In this document: positions 34,983-48,200 of the stretch, in pieces
Layout of the letters: every line of letters starts with the position of its first letter
Position numbering within the stretch: the stretch's first letter is position 1
Assembly (NCBI RefSeq): GCF_024713945.1
Contig: NC_134677.1
Location: forward strand, 2,731,001 to 2,795,000
Source: Dermatophagoides farinae
Taxonomy: Eukaryota > Arthropoda > Arachnida > Sarcoptiformes > Pyroglyphidae
Reading direction: 5' to 3'
Length of the DNA: 64,000 bases
Notes under the pieces: model-generated
What the model saw: the letters and a program-made list of their open reading frames with translations, nothing else
What the model was told of the DNA's origin: nothing
The model's database searches: none
Program-made: the position numbers and the translations under genes

Positions 34983-37252
34983 TGTTTGTAAAACACAAAT
35001 ATACATGAAATACATTCATACTAGTAGTAGGCGTATATACACCACAAACGGGTGTGTAACATAAACAGAATCAGAAAATAAAAATAATAATAATAATAAC
35101 GAATCGACAAAAAAAAAGACAAAAACCACAAATAAGGTCCTGGAACCAGTCAGTGAATGGAACGATGAATTTTTTTTATCCTACTATGAAATTATGATGT
35201 CAATTAGAACCGGTTATTATCATGTCTACCATACATACAAATGTCAACGGATCACAAACATATGATTCCTTTATTATGGACTTTGTTTTTTTCTGTGAGT
35301 GTGTGATGGTCAATAATCATTATATACGATGATGATGATGATGATGGTGGAGTGTATAACATTATACAATTTCAATTCATATTTTTCAAGTATAGTATGG
35401 TTTTTTTCTCTGTGTGTGTGTGTGTGTGTTTGTTATGTATTTGTATTGTATAATTGTAATTGTAAATGATAAAATCCTAATGATCACTATATTTTTGTTG
35501 TTGATGACTTAATTTACTAATATTTCAATATATATTTTTTTCAATGGATTCGAAAAATTCATCTTTCATGTTTTTTTTCATATTTCATCGATTATTATAT
35601 ATCGAAGGATTTTTTATTAGAAAATGTTCTTGCATACAATTTGTTGTTTGTATGCATGAATTAAAAACATCATCATTCAATTTAGGCGATGAAAACAATA
35701 GAAATATTGTATTCTATTCTAGTTTATTGGGTGAGTCTTTTGTCTGTTTTAACAAATAAAAGCCCTTGTAGACGTAGAAATAAATTCCGGGTCCCTATTT
35801 TTCAAAAATACGATGTTAATTCAGTCCAAAATTAACAGAAAAAAAACAGAAGAAAAAAGAACTGCAGACCGGTCCTGTAGAAATGCTGCATAGAAGAAGA
35901 CGAGAAAAAAAACACCCGTAAAATAATAATCGCCAAATTCACAAAAGATGGAGAAAAATTCTTGGATGATAAAAACAATTTAGGAAGATAATTGCTAGGT
36001 CATCATTATCATCATCATCATTATCATTAAGGTGGTAGTGGTGGTAATGGTGGTGGTGGTGGTATAGTAAATTAGTTGTTATTATTTTAAACAAAAAAAA
36101 ATTCAAAAAAACTTTTAATGATCAAAAACCAAACTTGCGAAAACAACCAAAATAGCTGGCAAGATCTAACGATCGACCAACCAAACAACCAACCAACCGA
36201 AATTGCCTAGGTCTATTGCTGTGATGTTTATCGCAGTCATCATCATCATCATCATCATAGCAATTCATGTGTTTATCATGATCATGATGACCGATCGATG
36301 ATAGCTTATAGCCAAAGTAAAAAAAGGGCCGGTTTTTATTCTCGTTCATTGTTACAATTATTGTCCATTATACATGCATTTTTTGTTGTTGTTGTTTTTG
36401 GTTTGTACGAGAAAAAAAATATTTAATAATCTATCTACATGGCAATAATTTAACCCTCAGAATGTGAATGAATATCCACTTACTACGGGGTATTTACTAT
36501 TTTTGACTGACCATTTTTTCTGTGACCATTATTTCGTTGTTGTTGATGTCTTGTCAAAAATGTAGTCTAGTTAGTATATTGACGGTCAGTGACTGAATTT
36601 TATTTTATTTATATTCATGCACACACAGTTATAAATTGTATTTTTTGTCCATCCCGTTTTTTTTCTTGTTTCTTGTTTCTGGGGACCTCCCGTGATGATT
36701 ATTTTTTGTTGTTGTTATTGTTGTTGTTTTGTTTCATCTTTTTTTTCTCATTCACTCGTGATCATCATGATTTTTTGTTACAATTTTTTTTTTCTGTGTT
36801 CACGACCATCATTATTGTTAACATCAAAGCAGCTTCCTTGTTTTTGTTTTGTTACCATCGAAATTTACTCAAAGTAGAAATGTTTGACGTTTTTTTTTAC
36901 CGTTGTCTCCATTTCTATAATTCCATTTGTGAGGCTAATTTTATTTTGTTTATCTTTGATTCACATTCAGAGTTATCTGCATCGGTAATAACATCTGGTT
37001 TTTTTCTGGTTCCTTTCTTGAATACTAATATAATCTTGGCATATACATTGGGCTTCAATTTTATCGTCACAAAATTAATTATTAATATGTTAATTAAATT
37101 TTCAATTTACTTATCGATTTGTTCCATTGTTTTTTTTTTGTTTTGTTTTTGTTTCTATATGTTTTTTTCCTGCTCATTTATTCTTTATGTTAAGAATTTG
37201 ACATTGGAATAGTAACAAAGAAAAAAAAATGAGAATGTTAATGATGTTGATA

Positions 37253-37279
37253 ATGATGATGATGATGATGATGATGATG
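37253..37279. repeat. (ATG)9 microsatellite
   Basis: Uninterrupted GAT-class triplet run. Confidence 0.95.
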
Positions 37280-37905
37280 TAATAGATGTTTGGAATTTCA
37301 GAACATAAATGAATTCTTATTATAGTTATACTATTCTATTCTTCCTGGTTTCTGTGATCTAAATCCCTAAATGAATCCTGTCGGAATTTTTCTTTACATC
37401 CAACATTCTTTTTTTTTATTCTTATAGAGCTTCTCAAATGTTTATTAATATTACTCAATTTTTTTTTGCTTGCTTTCTCTTTTTTTTCCATTATTTTACA
37501 AGTTGATAAAGTATGCGGATGCGAAATACAAAAAGAATGCCATTTTTGTTACCATCTAAAACATAAATAGAATCAAAAAAAAAAAAAAAAAAGAAAAGAC
37601 AACATACTCGATATATATCTATTTCGATACATAAATATCTATTAACATTCGGTATCTTATAACTTAATCCTTGAAGATTCTTTTTTTTCTCATTTCCGAC
37701 CGAATGAAAATTCAATGAAAACATACTTGAAACAAAAAAAAAACATTTCTTATATTAATAATCATTGTAAATATTTCTGTATTTGATTCTAAGAAACATT
37801 CTACATAAATACTTGATCCAAGAAAAAAAAGTGGGATAAAAATTATGGCATTAACACTTGTCTTTCGACGTTGTTGTTGTTGTTGTTTAGTTTCTCACAA
37901 TTTTC

Positions 37906-38192
37906 TTAGAAATGAATCCAGACAATGTTATTATCATCATCATCTTCAATGAAATTGAACGAATGTGAAAGAGAATTAAAAAAAAATGATCCATAAGAAT
38001 CCTGTGTTTGTGTTTGTGTGTGTGTGTCTATTGTATTAAGATTTTCTACAATAAATGATTCAAATAATTTTAATCCACCAAAAGTATACAATTTTTTAAT
38101 GTTGTCATTGTTGGATTTAGATGGTAAGAATTTTTTTTTCAATACTTTGTTTTCAGTATTAACTCCGGGCGCCCACACATACACAAAGATAT
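37906..38192 (-). CDS. Candidate coding island, strand uncertain
   Basis: On the - strand more than 90 codons are open and end in TAA, with mixed composition (Lys/Asn/Ser/Leu/Phe, a Thr-Gln stretch encoded by a CA repeat and an Asp run encoded by ATC repeats). There is no in-frame ATG, so it would have to be an internal or terminal exon; the only AG in the right place is GGAG before the Val-Asn-Thr codons. The + strand at 38039-38245 is also open after a TTAAG acceptor-like site and ends in TGA. A second - strand island at 38478-38681 lies just upstream. I lean to the - strand on composition, weakly. No domain is recognised. Confidence 0.22.
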
Positions 38193-39432
38193 TATCAGAA
38201 ATCAGAATTGTACATCATTACTTCCGTTTCAACAATGAAATATGAAACCATACACTTGAGAAATTTTAATGATAAATTCATGTTAGAGAATAATTAATTT
38301 TTCAAGAAACGAAAAATAAAGCAAATAATCTGAACAATATGATATATGATATAAATCCTTTTCAGACATTCAATTGAATATTGTTATATCAAAAAAAAGG
38401 CTCAAAGAAAAAATAATTCCTGAAAATATGATTGTTTTGTTTTCTTCAAATTGAAATCCCTTCGTCACTTGATATAATTATTGATTTTGAAATTTTTCTA
38501 CCACAACTCTCAAGTCACAACTCAAATTCACTATTATGTGATCATATAAATCTTGATCTTGATAGATGATTGTGAATGCATTTGAACATTTCATATTTTT
38601 ATTATTAGCCGTTAAGATGACCAATCTAGATTCATGTGTAATAATAAAAAAATTTTTTTTTAAATCACTATATTTTGCCAAACATCAACACATGATGATT
38701 GTTGAAAAAAATTGCCTTGATTGTGGATTTTTGATTTTATTTTTTCTCTCTTTTTCTTTTTTTTTTGGTTTGCTTTACACATGTAAAATGAGGAAATTTT
38801 TACAATAAAATAAATTTTACTCATCATCATGAGAAAAAGAGGTCAGAGACCTGTGAAATTTTTTTTTCAGATCATTTTTTTTCTTCTTTGATAGAGATGG
38901 TTGTTAGAATCTTCTTTTATTTTGTCATGACATTTATGGAATTATTTCGATGGAAAAAAATATTTAAGATGATGATGATTTACGTGTGATTCTCTCTCTC
39001 TCTCTTCGTTCATTCTTTTTTGGCATTTATTTTTTTTTTACCAACAACAACAACAACCAAGAAAAAAAAACCAGTAAACCATTGTGACATTAAATTGAAA
39101 AATGTAATACACAATGGGTCTTGTCTTGTTTTTTTTTCACTATTTTTCATTCAATTCTAATTCGTTCATAGAATTGAATTGAAATTTTTTTTGTTGTCCA
39201 TTCATTCCTTTTCTTTCTAAATGGGTATGATGACCAAGAAAAATACGAAAAAAAAACGTGAAAAAAAATATTTATTATTTGCCATCAAGAATTGATTCCA
39301 TGTAATAATAATAATAATAACAGCGAAAACAACTGTATTCATACAACAAAAATAAGTGATGTGGACAAATGAAAAAACGTTTTGTATTTAGGGTTCATCA
39401 TAAATCCCCCAAAAAAAAAAAAAAAAATTATT

Positions 39433-39467
39433 ATTCCGTCGTATCAACTATAGATATACGACGGAAT
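39433..39467. repeat. Hairpin with 12-base perfect arms flanked by A and T runs
   Basis: ATTCCGTCGTAT (39433-39444) and its exact complement ATACGACGGAAT (39456-39467) surround an 11-base loop. A long A run precedes and a T run follows at near-symmetric distance, so the inverted repeat could extend imperfectly. The arms are clearly more GC-rich than the flanks. Confidence 0.9.
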
Positions 39468-39986
39468 TGTTTTTTTTTCATACGGCACAACAACGGAAGC
39501 GATGATGGAGGAGACTGAATCCAAAACAAAACAAAACAAACAAAAAAAATTTTATGGACATATTTTTATTATTTTATTATGTGATATGTCTTTTCATCCT
39601 CTTCACATTTTCAGTGAAACTGTTTCTTTGATAGATTTTTTGTTTTGTTTTGTTTTGCTGGTAAATATTTTCAGTTTTTTCTATAATATCTACGCTTTTA
39701 CTATGGACACCAAAATGAGACTATTGTTATTGTTTTTTTTTCAATAATTCTGGAAAAGTTATTTTCATAGCTTCTAGCGGCTTTCATTCATCCATTCTTC
39801 ATCACGGTTCACATTCACATTTTATTTTCAGTTTTTTTTTCTTTTGATCATTTCCAATGTTTTAATGGTCATATATTGATGAATGTTGATGATTTTTTAT
39901 TTTATTTTATTTTTGATAATATTTTTGTGTTCCATTCCCTTTAGTACAATAGTGGACATTGTCTTGTCATTGTTATTGTTATTGTT

Positions 39987-40024
39987 GGTCGGTCGGTTGG
40001 TTGGTTGGTTGGTTGGTCGATCGG
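39987..40024. repeat. GGTC/GGTT tetranucleotide repeat
   Basis: Degenerate start (GGTC) followed by about five GGTT units. Confidence 0.9.
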
Positions 40025-42212
40025 TTTTTTTTGTGTGTTTATTAGAATCGAAATGTCATCTTTCTTTTTTTCTTGCTATTGTTAATGTTGTTGTCATTGA
40101 TAGGACCAACGATGAATGGTCAAATTCTTGAACAACGATCTCGAAATGCAACCATTTTTTTTTTGCTGTTGTTGTTTGGTTTTGTTTTTCTTTTTTTTCC
40201 AGACTGCTCTCAAAGTTATTGATTGAACATTTTTCACCATTACATTTGGTGTGTATGAACAACAGTTTTTTTTGTTTTGTTCTTTTTATTTCTGGTCATA
40301 TATTGTATATTGGAAATGGCCTAAAAAAAGGAATCTTTCCATCAATAATAAAAAAAATGGATCCAAATCAAATGAATTGTAGTGAATACAAAATTATCAG
40401 AACTGAAAATATTCAAACACACTCCCATTTTATTTTTATCATCATCATTTTTTCGATGCAAAAAATGCCGATTTTCGGGGTACAAAACATTTACTGTTGA
40501 TTGTTGTTTTTTTTTTGGAAAGCCTCAAGGTTTTTTTTTGCCTGTAACAATTTTTTAGATCTTAGATATATTCATGAAAAAAAAATATTTGCAACAAAAA
40601 ATATCATTTAAGAAACCCAGAATAAAATGAGTAAATGGACACCAGCACAAACAATGCAATGGAATTCATATAATTGGAGTGACATTCTTTGCGTCAGACA
40701 GTCGTTTCTCAATTGTCTTATATGAATAGTTAATGTTTTTTTTCTGCTTTGTTTTTTTTTTTTGTTTTCCGTTGGCCAATTTTCTTTATGTCGTTTTCCG
40801 TTCCAAGAAATTTTTTTGCACTAAACACTGTGAATTGAATTGTCTTTGCTGATTTTCTCTTTTTTTTATCACTTAATGGTTATTGAAATTGCGTGATAGT
40901 TATTGTTTTTATGTGTTCAATTGTCTTCAAAGGCAACAATAATATTCTGGTAAAAACCACATCATTCGATTTGATATTCCACAGTAAGAAAAATTTTTAA
41001 ACGTTTTTAAAAATCCAGACAATCGATGTTTCAATGGCAAGTTGATGATATAATAAAATGGCGTATATTTTTGGTTAATAGTTTGATTTGAAGCAGATCA
41101 GAATTTTTTGTACGTATGACGTCATCAAAGTCCACCAGAAGGCAAATGAAGAAAAATGTATCATCAATGAATTACATTAATTCTATACAATTAATAATGA
41201 TAATGATAATAACAATGTGATTGCCGTTGGGGGTCAACTTTATTTGATCATCATCCGCATCAGACATTGTTTGCTGAAAAAAAATGAGAGGACAGAAATT
41301 CTGTCATATAGGCGCTATGATTTATTATTTGATTTTCTGTTTTTGGACCATTTTGTATAATAGAAAAAAAATTAGTCTGTCTTTTTGGTTAGTTTGAATG
41401 AAAATTTTTTTCATATTACAAACCTCACCATCAAATGTTCATGATAATGATAATAATTTACCATTTTTTTTTCTTTCATTGTCCATATCACCGGAAACTG
41501 ATCGGTAATTTTTTTTTGTTTTGTTTTTTTTTCATTCAGTTATTCATTTCAGGGTCTCTAGGGTTTCGACCGATAAGGGGAAAAATGTTCACTTTTTTTT
41601 GGTCCATAGGTTTTTTTCGGCCAAAAAAAAAAAATATAACTAAATAACTAAATCGCCAGCCGCCTCAAGCATTTTTTGGGACCGAATTCTGATGATGATC
41701 ATTTCATTGATTCAAACCAAATAAATGAATGAATTTATGAAATACCGATAGGAATATAATAAAAAATAAAACATCATTCATTCATGATGACATTTTATGT
41801 ATAATGATCCTTTTGTCAGTATTATATTCAGTTTTGCTGCTTTTCTTTAGGCAATTTATCTTCTATTATATTATTATTAATAACCTAATAATAATTGTCT
41901 ATCATATAGATGAATGATTATATTTGAAAAAAAAATTATGAATAATGTATTATTATTAGTGGTTGATGCTTGAAACGATTTGTTTTTTATTGTTTTATAT
42001 ATCGGCTACTGATGTATTGGTGCCTTATTGTTCACACATATGTGGTATGGTGTGGCGACCTAACCGAATCTGTAATTAAATTTTTTATTTATTTTTTTTT
42101 TGTTCGGTCCAACAACCACTAACGCATTTGTGTTTTATTTTATTCAACCAATGTTGGTGATTATTTTATTTTATTTTTTTTATTCATCCGTTTTGGTGAC
42201 ACTACACTGAGG

Positions 42213-42249
42213 ACAACAACAACAACAACGACGACGACGACGACGACGA
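42213..42249. repeat. Compound (ACA)n-(CGA)n microsatellite
   Basis: A CAA-class run passes directly into a CGA run, a typical point-mutation-and-expansion compound repeat. Confidence 0.9.
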
Positions 42250-45200
42250 AAAAAAAATTTCCGGACTATCACGAATGAGTGTAAATTCGGATGTTGAATT
42301 TTTTTTTGTCTTTGCCATTCTATCCAGAATCAAGTCAAAACAACGGATAAAAACAAACAACAACAACAAAAATACACATACATATACAAAAGCAGTTGTT
42401 ATTAAAGAACTGATAATTAAATTTTCACAGACGCATTTTTTTAGTCGGTATTGGTCTCATTCGACCGACATAAATGACAATAACAACAAAATAATTTATA
42501 TATTTGGACCATAAGGGCCAAAGGTTCATTGTTTATGGTCCATAAACATTATATATTTTGATGATTAAATGTGTGAATGAATAAATAAATAAATAAATAA
42601 ACGATAACGACAAAACAACAACAACAACAACCAGAATTATATGGAATTTTTCACAAACTCATAATATGACAAAATTTTATCATATAAATAATAAACGATG
42701 ACATTGTAAATTAGACACCATTCACAATATATATAAGTGTATGTCATAAGAATATACAGTAACCTGTATTTTTTCATTCAAAATGCGCTTTTTTTTCTCA
42801 TGTCCAAATAAGAATTTTTCCATGAATCAATATGCACAACAGAATAAATCTCCATTCACAACAGTAATGTTTTTTTATTCATATGATAAAGTAATGTAAA
42901 GAATTTGAATTCTATAAAAATGAAAAAAAAATCAAGAATCAACACCATCTAAATCAGGATTTCAAGTTTTTAGCTTTCAAATTTATTTTTGACTATCGAC
43001 CACTTAATCAATAGTAAAGAAAAATTTTTCCAAATCAAAAAGTGAGATTTTATGTTGAAACTATTTTGAAAACTTAAATTCCAAAACTCCAAATTTACAA
43101 TTTAAAGTCGAAAAGTTTCAAAAAAAAAAATATCATAATCAAAGTGGAAAAAACTAAAATTCTAAATCAAACACAAATGAACAGAAAAAAAGCAAAAAAC
43201 AAATGAGCTATAATTTAAAGAATCATATATTCTGGAAAAAAAATTTTTGGGCTCATAAATACATTTCAGAAATATATATAAAATCATTCCCTGTTTGGTT
43301 GGAAAACAAAAAAAAAAAAAAAAATACCAATAAACAATATGGCTCCCGAATCTGCCAACAAAACAAAAGTGTAGTGAAAAAAAAATCAAACAAACGTAGA
43401 TAACACACACACACGCGAAAATAAATGAACCTCGAGAGAGAGAGAGAATGAAGGATAAAAATAATCGTTTTTTTCTCTATTTCTTGTTTTGTTACTAATA
43501 TTAAATCCAAACACACACACACAGAAACGCACAAAATGGTCCAAATGATTGAACAACCAGAATATTAAAAAAAACTATAACGATCATTAATCGTTTTTGT
43601 TCGTCCAATGAATCCAGATTTGGATCATTGTAATGATGGTGGTGGTGGTGGTTTTTTCTATAGATCAAAATAAAATGAAATAAAATAAAATTACACACAC
43701 GATGCCATCATCATCATAAAAGCCATCACCATCAATAGATGAACAAAATATTTTTTTTCTTGTTGAAAAATTTTTTCAATTAATTCAAAATAAATTCATA
43801 ACAATTTCCAATAATGAAATGTTATTCAAACAGGTTATAAAAATCATCCGGTCACGATAGACAAAAAAAAGACCCTAGTTTTTTAAATTTGGTCATATTT
43901 TGGCTACAGTACACAATATATGAACATTTTCTTTTTGAATTTCGTTTAAATCTTATGAAATTGAAATTTATGTGATACAATTATTATGGTTATTGTTTTT
44001 TTTCAATTTCTACTTGCACTTACTGGCTGTCCATAGATTGAATTGTGTGTCCATTTACAATCCAGACTAGCTAAATACCAAAAGCTAGTGAGTTTTAATT
44101 TAACACACACACTCACAAACAAAAAAAAACACCATTTCCATCATTATGAAGCACCAGATGAAATAATTACAAACGAAGAAAAAAATTCTTTTCCTATTAT
44201 GTTTTCATATAGGCTAATATCAATAACCATTTCATTTCATGAGTCGATTCGGTACATTATTGGTCATCATCATTATCATTAGTATCCTGTAGATTAAATT
44301 GAAAGGAATTTGAATGAAAAAAAAGTGCGATAGAAACAACAGTAAAAAAAAGGCAGATGAAATTTCCAAACACTTCTCATCAATGTGTTTTTTTTTGTGT
44401 AATAATATTATTATATCATGTAATGTTGTGAAATATTGATTATATAAAAATGGCATTTGAAGAAAAAACGAATATCGATAAAACAGTATCAACAACAACA
44501 AAAAAAAAGACGAAGAATGACCAAATCGAGTGTAAAAGATCGTGTTTCATGCTTGTTTGATGTTTATATACATTATCTAATTTTAGGAATCTTAATGATC
44601 AGTATTTTTTTTGAAGACCTCTCTGATCAAAACTTCATGATGATGATGATGATGATTATGGTATATAATAATTTTCAATTCATAACCCTTTTTTCATAAC
44701 TCATATCCATTATGATTGGACGATTTCTGAACAGTGAAGTAAATTGCAAATTTTTTTTTTATTTTGAAATTCATTATTTTTTTTCTTGCTTACTTTTTTT
44801 CAAACAAGCTTTCAAAACTCTATTTCGTCAACTAAAGTCAACTGTATGTATGTATAGAATTATAATATATTAGCTTTTTCAATTAATTCTTCTATGTGGA
44901 TTTTTTTTGGATCAAATAAACTTGAAATTCTATAACGCTGGGTAACACACACACACGCACACACGATCATGGTATAATGAGGGTTTTCTCGTACAAAACC
45001 TTTAGTAAGACGTTTAAACACATTGTGAAAGAGTGTTTCCGTTTGTTTTCATTTCTGTTTGTTCATTCTTTCACAGCCATTATGGTTGCATTTTTTTCAA
45101 ATTCAAGTTTTGTTTTGTTTTTCATTTTATTCTTTTTTTTCTGTTTTCTTTTCACATCATTAAACGGTTCAATGAACAAATTGATGTTTTTTTCTTTTTT

Positions 45201-48200
45201 TTTCTCTGTTTTGTTTTATTTTCTTCGATTCATGCAATTGTGGCTAAACAAAAACCCAAAAAAAAAATGATGATTTAGGCACAGTAGGATATACTATTTA
45301 TTCTTATATTCCGTCTGTCTGTCTGTGTTTGCGATTCTACAATAGAAAGAATATCCTTTAAGAGAAAAAAAGATGTATAAAAATTCTTCACTATTTGGCT
45401 TTTATTCTTGTGTAAATATGAAAAAAAATTAATAGCTAAATCGAAGAAGTTTGTTCTGAATTCCCTTAAAATATTGTGTCCGTTGAGAGTCGAAAACGGA
45501 AGAAAAATTCTCTGAGATAAAGTTTCAGTTTTTCTCTCCTGTATCTACCCTCATCTTTCACTTTCTCAAACGAACAAACAAACAACCACATGAAAAACAA
45601 ACTTTCGATTGGATTAAATTATTTTTAGATCAAACAAAATATTTATATATTCAATACAGAAAGAATATTCTCATGTTGATTTAATTAGAATAATTTTTTT
45701 TTTCTCTCTCTCTCTGAGTCAAGTCTTTTTCATTGTTTTTTTTTCTATTATCAAAAACACAAAACAAATCGAGTTGATATTCAAAAATTCATTAGAATTT
45801 TTCACCTTATTCAAGAAAGAAAAACAATGAATGAATGATTGAATCTAAATGAAGTTGACTTTAGTGTTAATACCGAGAAAGAAAAAAAAAACAAGCCAAA
45901 TTTCCATTTATATTTGATGTATACCATGTAAAACCTGAATAAACCTGTTCGATCATGATGCTTGTGCTTGACTCATGTGATTGATGACTTAATTTTCGAC
46001 CATCATTATTAAAACACCATTCAACAAAAACAGACCATTCATATAATGAACAATGAAAAAAAAAATAACCATCACTACTACTCCTACTACTGAACAGTGA
46101 ATATATCATTATTTAGATGTAAAAATTGATGAAAATTATTTGGATAACAACGGAAAAAAATGAACAACAGAAAAAAATGGCCAATAACTTTAAGGTCAAT
46201 TCAATCACCGTGTTTACCGTAGACAAACACACAATCATAGATGATAATGATGATACCGGTGGATTCTTTATAAACGAATCAAAAAAAAAAAAACAAAACA
46301 AAGCAGGAATTTTTTTCAATTAATCAACTTTTTGAAAATGTAAAAAGAAAAAGAAAAAAAACATTCAGCTTGTTAATGGTCGAAAGTTGTAGTAGTGATC
46401 GATGTATGAATGCTGATAATATTTCTTCTATTTTATTTTTGTTTTTATGATATAACAAACAATGTTTGTTTGTTTGTTTTGATTTCAATCTATGATGAAA
46501 GTGATGATGATTGAATTGAATTGAATTCAGTCAAGTCAAGTTGTGGCGATAATTTACCACCCTCCTGGGTCCTACAGATATATATTGATTGATTTTTCAT
46601 TCAACTAATATTTCTTCACTATTTAATTATTATTATTATTATTATTGTACGAATACACAAATAAAAATCTATCTATCTTGTCAATGTGTCAAAATGGACA
46701 CTGAGAAAAAAAAATTTCCACTATCCAATTCCATATGCGACTATTGAACGTTCATCAAAAACATTTTCAAAATCAAAAAAAAAAAAAATAATGGTTCAAT
46801 CATCATTTGTCTTGTCACCAATAATGTTTGTGTTATATATCCAATATAATGAGAATTTTGAAAGGTCAAAATACGGTGAAAATTTTTTTCTCTCTATTCT
46901 TGACCTTTTTTTTGCTTCGATAATGACATTATCGGCGAGAATAGTTTTCGTCTTTTTTTTTGCTATTGCAATTGATGTTCAAATGTTGAAAATTAAAATT
47001 TTATTACCCAATAAAGAAAAGAGAAAACAAAATTTCGAAAATTAAATTGTCACCATAACGACTATCGTTATGTTTTTAAAAATAGATAACAATGACCCAT
47101 GGTGAGAATGACGATGACCAATCAATCTCTCTTTGGGTCAACTTATCGTGAAACTTAAGGAATTAGAAATAAATGAATAATATTTGGAATGTATGAATTT
47201 ATCTTCATTTCAATCTAACTTTTTTGTTGCTGTTGTTGCCGTTGAAATACAGTGTTATCTACATACCTACCTTCTTCAGTAATTAACAAATTCTTGTTTG
47301 GCCATGTTGTCGTTTTCATTGGACATCATGAATTTATTTTACTTTGATAATTTATTTGCAATAACAGATTGTGTATGAATGTGGATATTTTTTTTCATTC
47401 GCTTTTTTTTTTGGTTGACAAATATTTTTCTCCACTCTCTTACATTCATACATTCATGTTATAATGAAATACATATGTGAACATAACATTGAGAATTTAT
47501 TGCGTCACTAGTCAATTATTCTAGCATATGTGATTCCGGTATATTCCGTTTTAGTTTAGGTTTCAGGGTTTTCTGACCAAAAATTAGTCTCTTGAGACAT
47601 GGATTGGATGAACATGGAACAAAAACACTTTTCTTTTTTCTTTTTTTTTATTTTCTCTTTCGCTTTGTTCATGAAAAGGTTTCTCCTAATGTTGTGTTTT
47701 GATGACAATATTTTTTGTCCAGAAAATTATCCTGTCCAGTATGTTTGTTCGTGTTTATGTCTCATCTTCATTATTTTGTTTCATTCATTCATTCATTCAT
47801 TATATGGAGATTGTGACATTACAAAATATAATCCAAATAATTACCATGAAACGTCTCATTACTGTTTTTTTTCGACTGATTGTTCGTGTGTGGTTTTTTT
47901 TATTCACTGAATCTTGATGAATTCTAAGGTCTAAATGCTCACAAATTCTAGCATGGAATCAACAACCAAAATCTACCTTGATGATAATTTGGCTATTACT
48001 TTCTTTTGTTTCAATTGTTTGCTTACATTAAAGTTAATTTTTGTTTTACATAGTGAATAAATCTCAAAGGTATCATTACATTACAACATTTATAATACAT
48101 ACACATAACATAATATTTTTTTCTTTGGATCAACTTGAAAACTTGATAAAGTTTTCTGGCATTTTTCATTTGTTTTTAAAATTAAACATATAAAAAATTG

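Larger units (their letters stand above)
33469..37905. other. AT-rich non-coding stretch
   Basis: Microsatellites (ATC at about 33,683-33,717), A/T tracts facing each other (about 34,790 and 34,870) and an 18-base palindrome (34965-34982) are the visible structure. Exon-like islands: + strand 35544-35731, ending in a strong TTGG|GTGAGT donor but also open on the - strand; - strand 36122-36349 (Asp run from GAT repeats); - strand about 36,965-37,110. The long 36589-37212 frame is poly-T derived. No domain is recognised. Confidence 0.55.

Noticed and set aside
36965-37110. - strand segment reading LVFKKGT, recalling a LINE reverse-transcriptase motif
   Set aside because: The following residues do not continue the family pattern, and no other reverse-transcriptase or endonuclease motif is nearby.
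36589-37212. Long + strand open frame of 207 codons, Phe/Leu/Ile rich
   Set aside because: It derives from T-rich DNA, which lacks stops in this register, and has no domain, signal or splice context. Its hydrophobicity follows from base composition.
38124-38156. 33-base GT-AG stretch (GTAAGA ... TTTCAG) that could be an intron
   Set aside because: It is shorter than every supported intron here (minimum about 55 bases) and the frame stays open without removing it.
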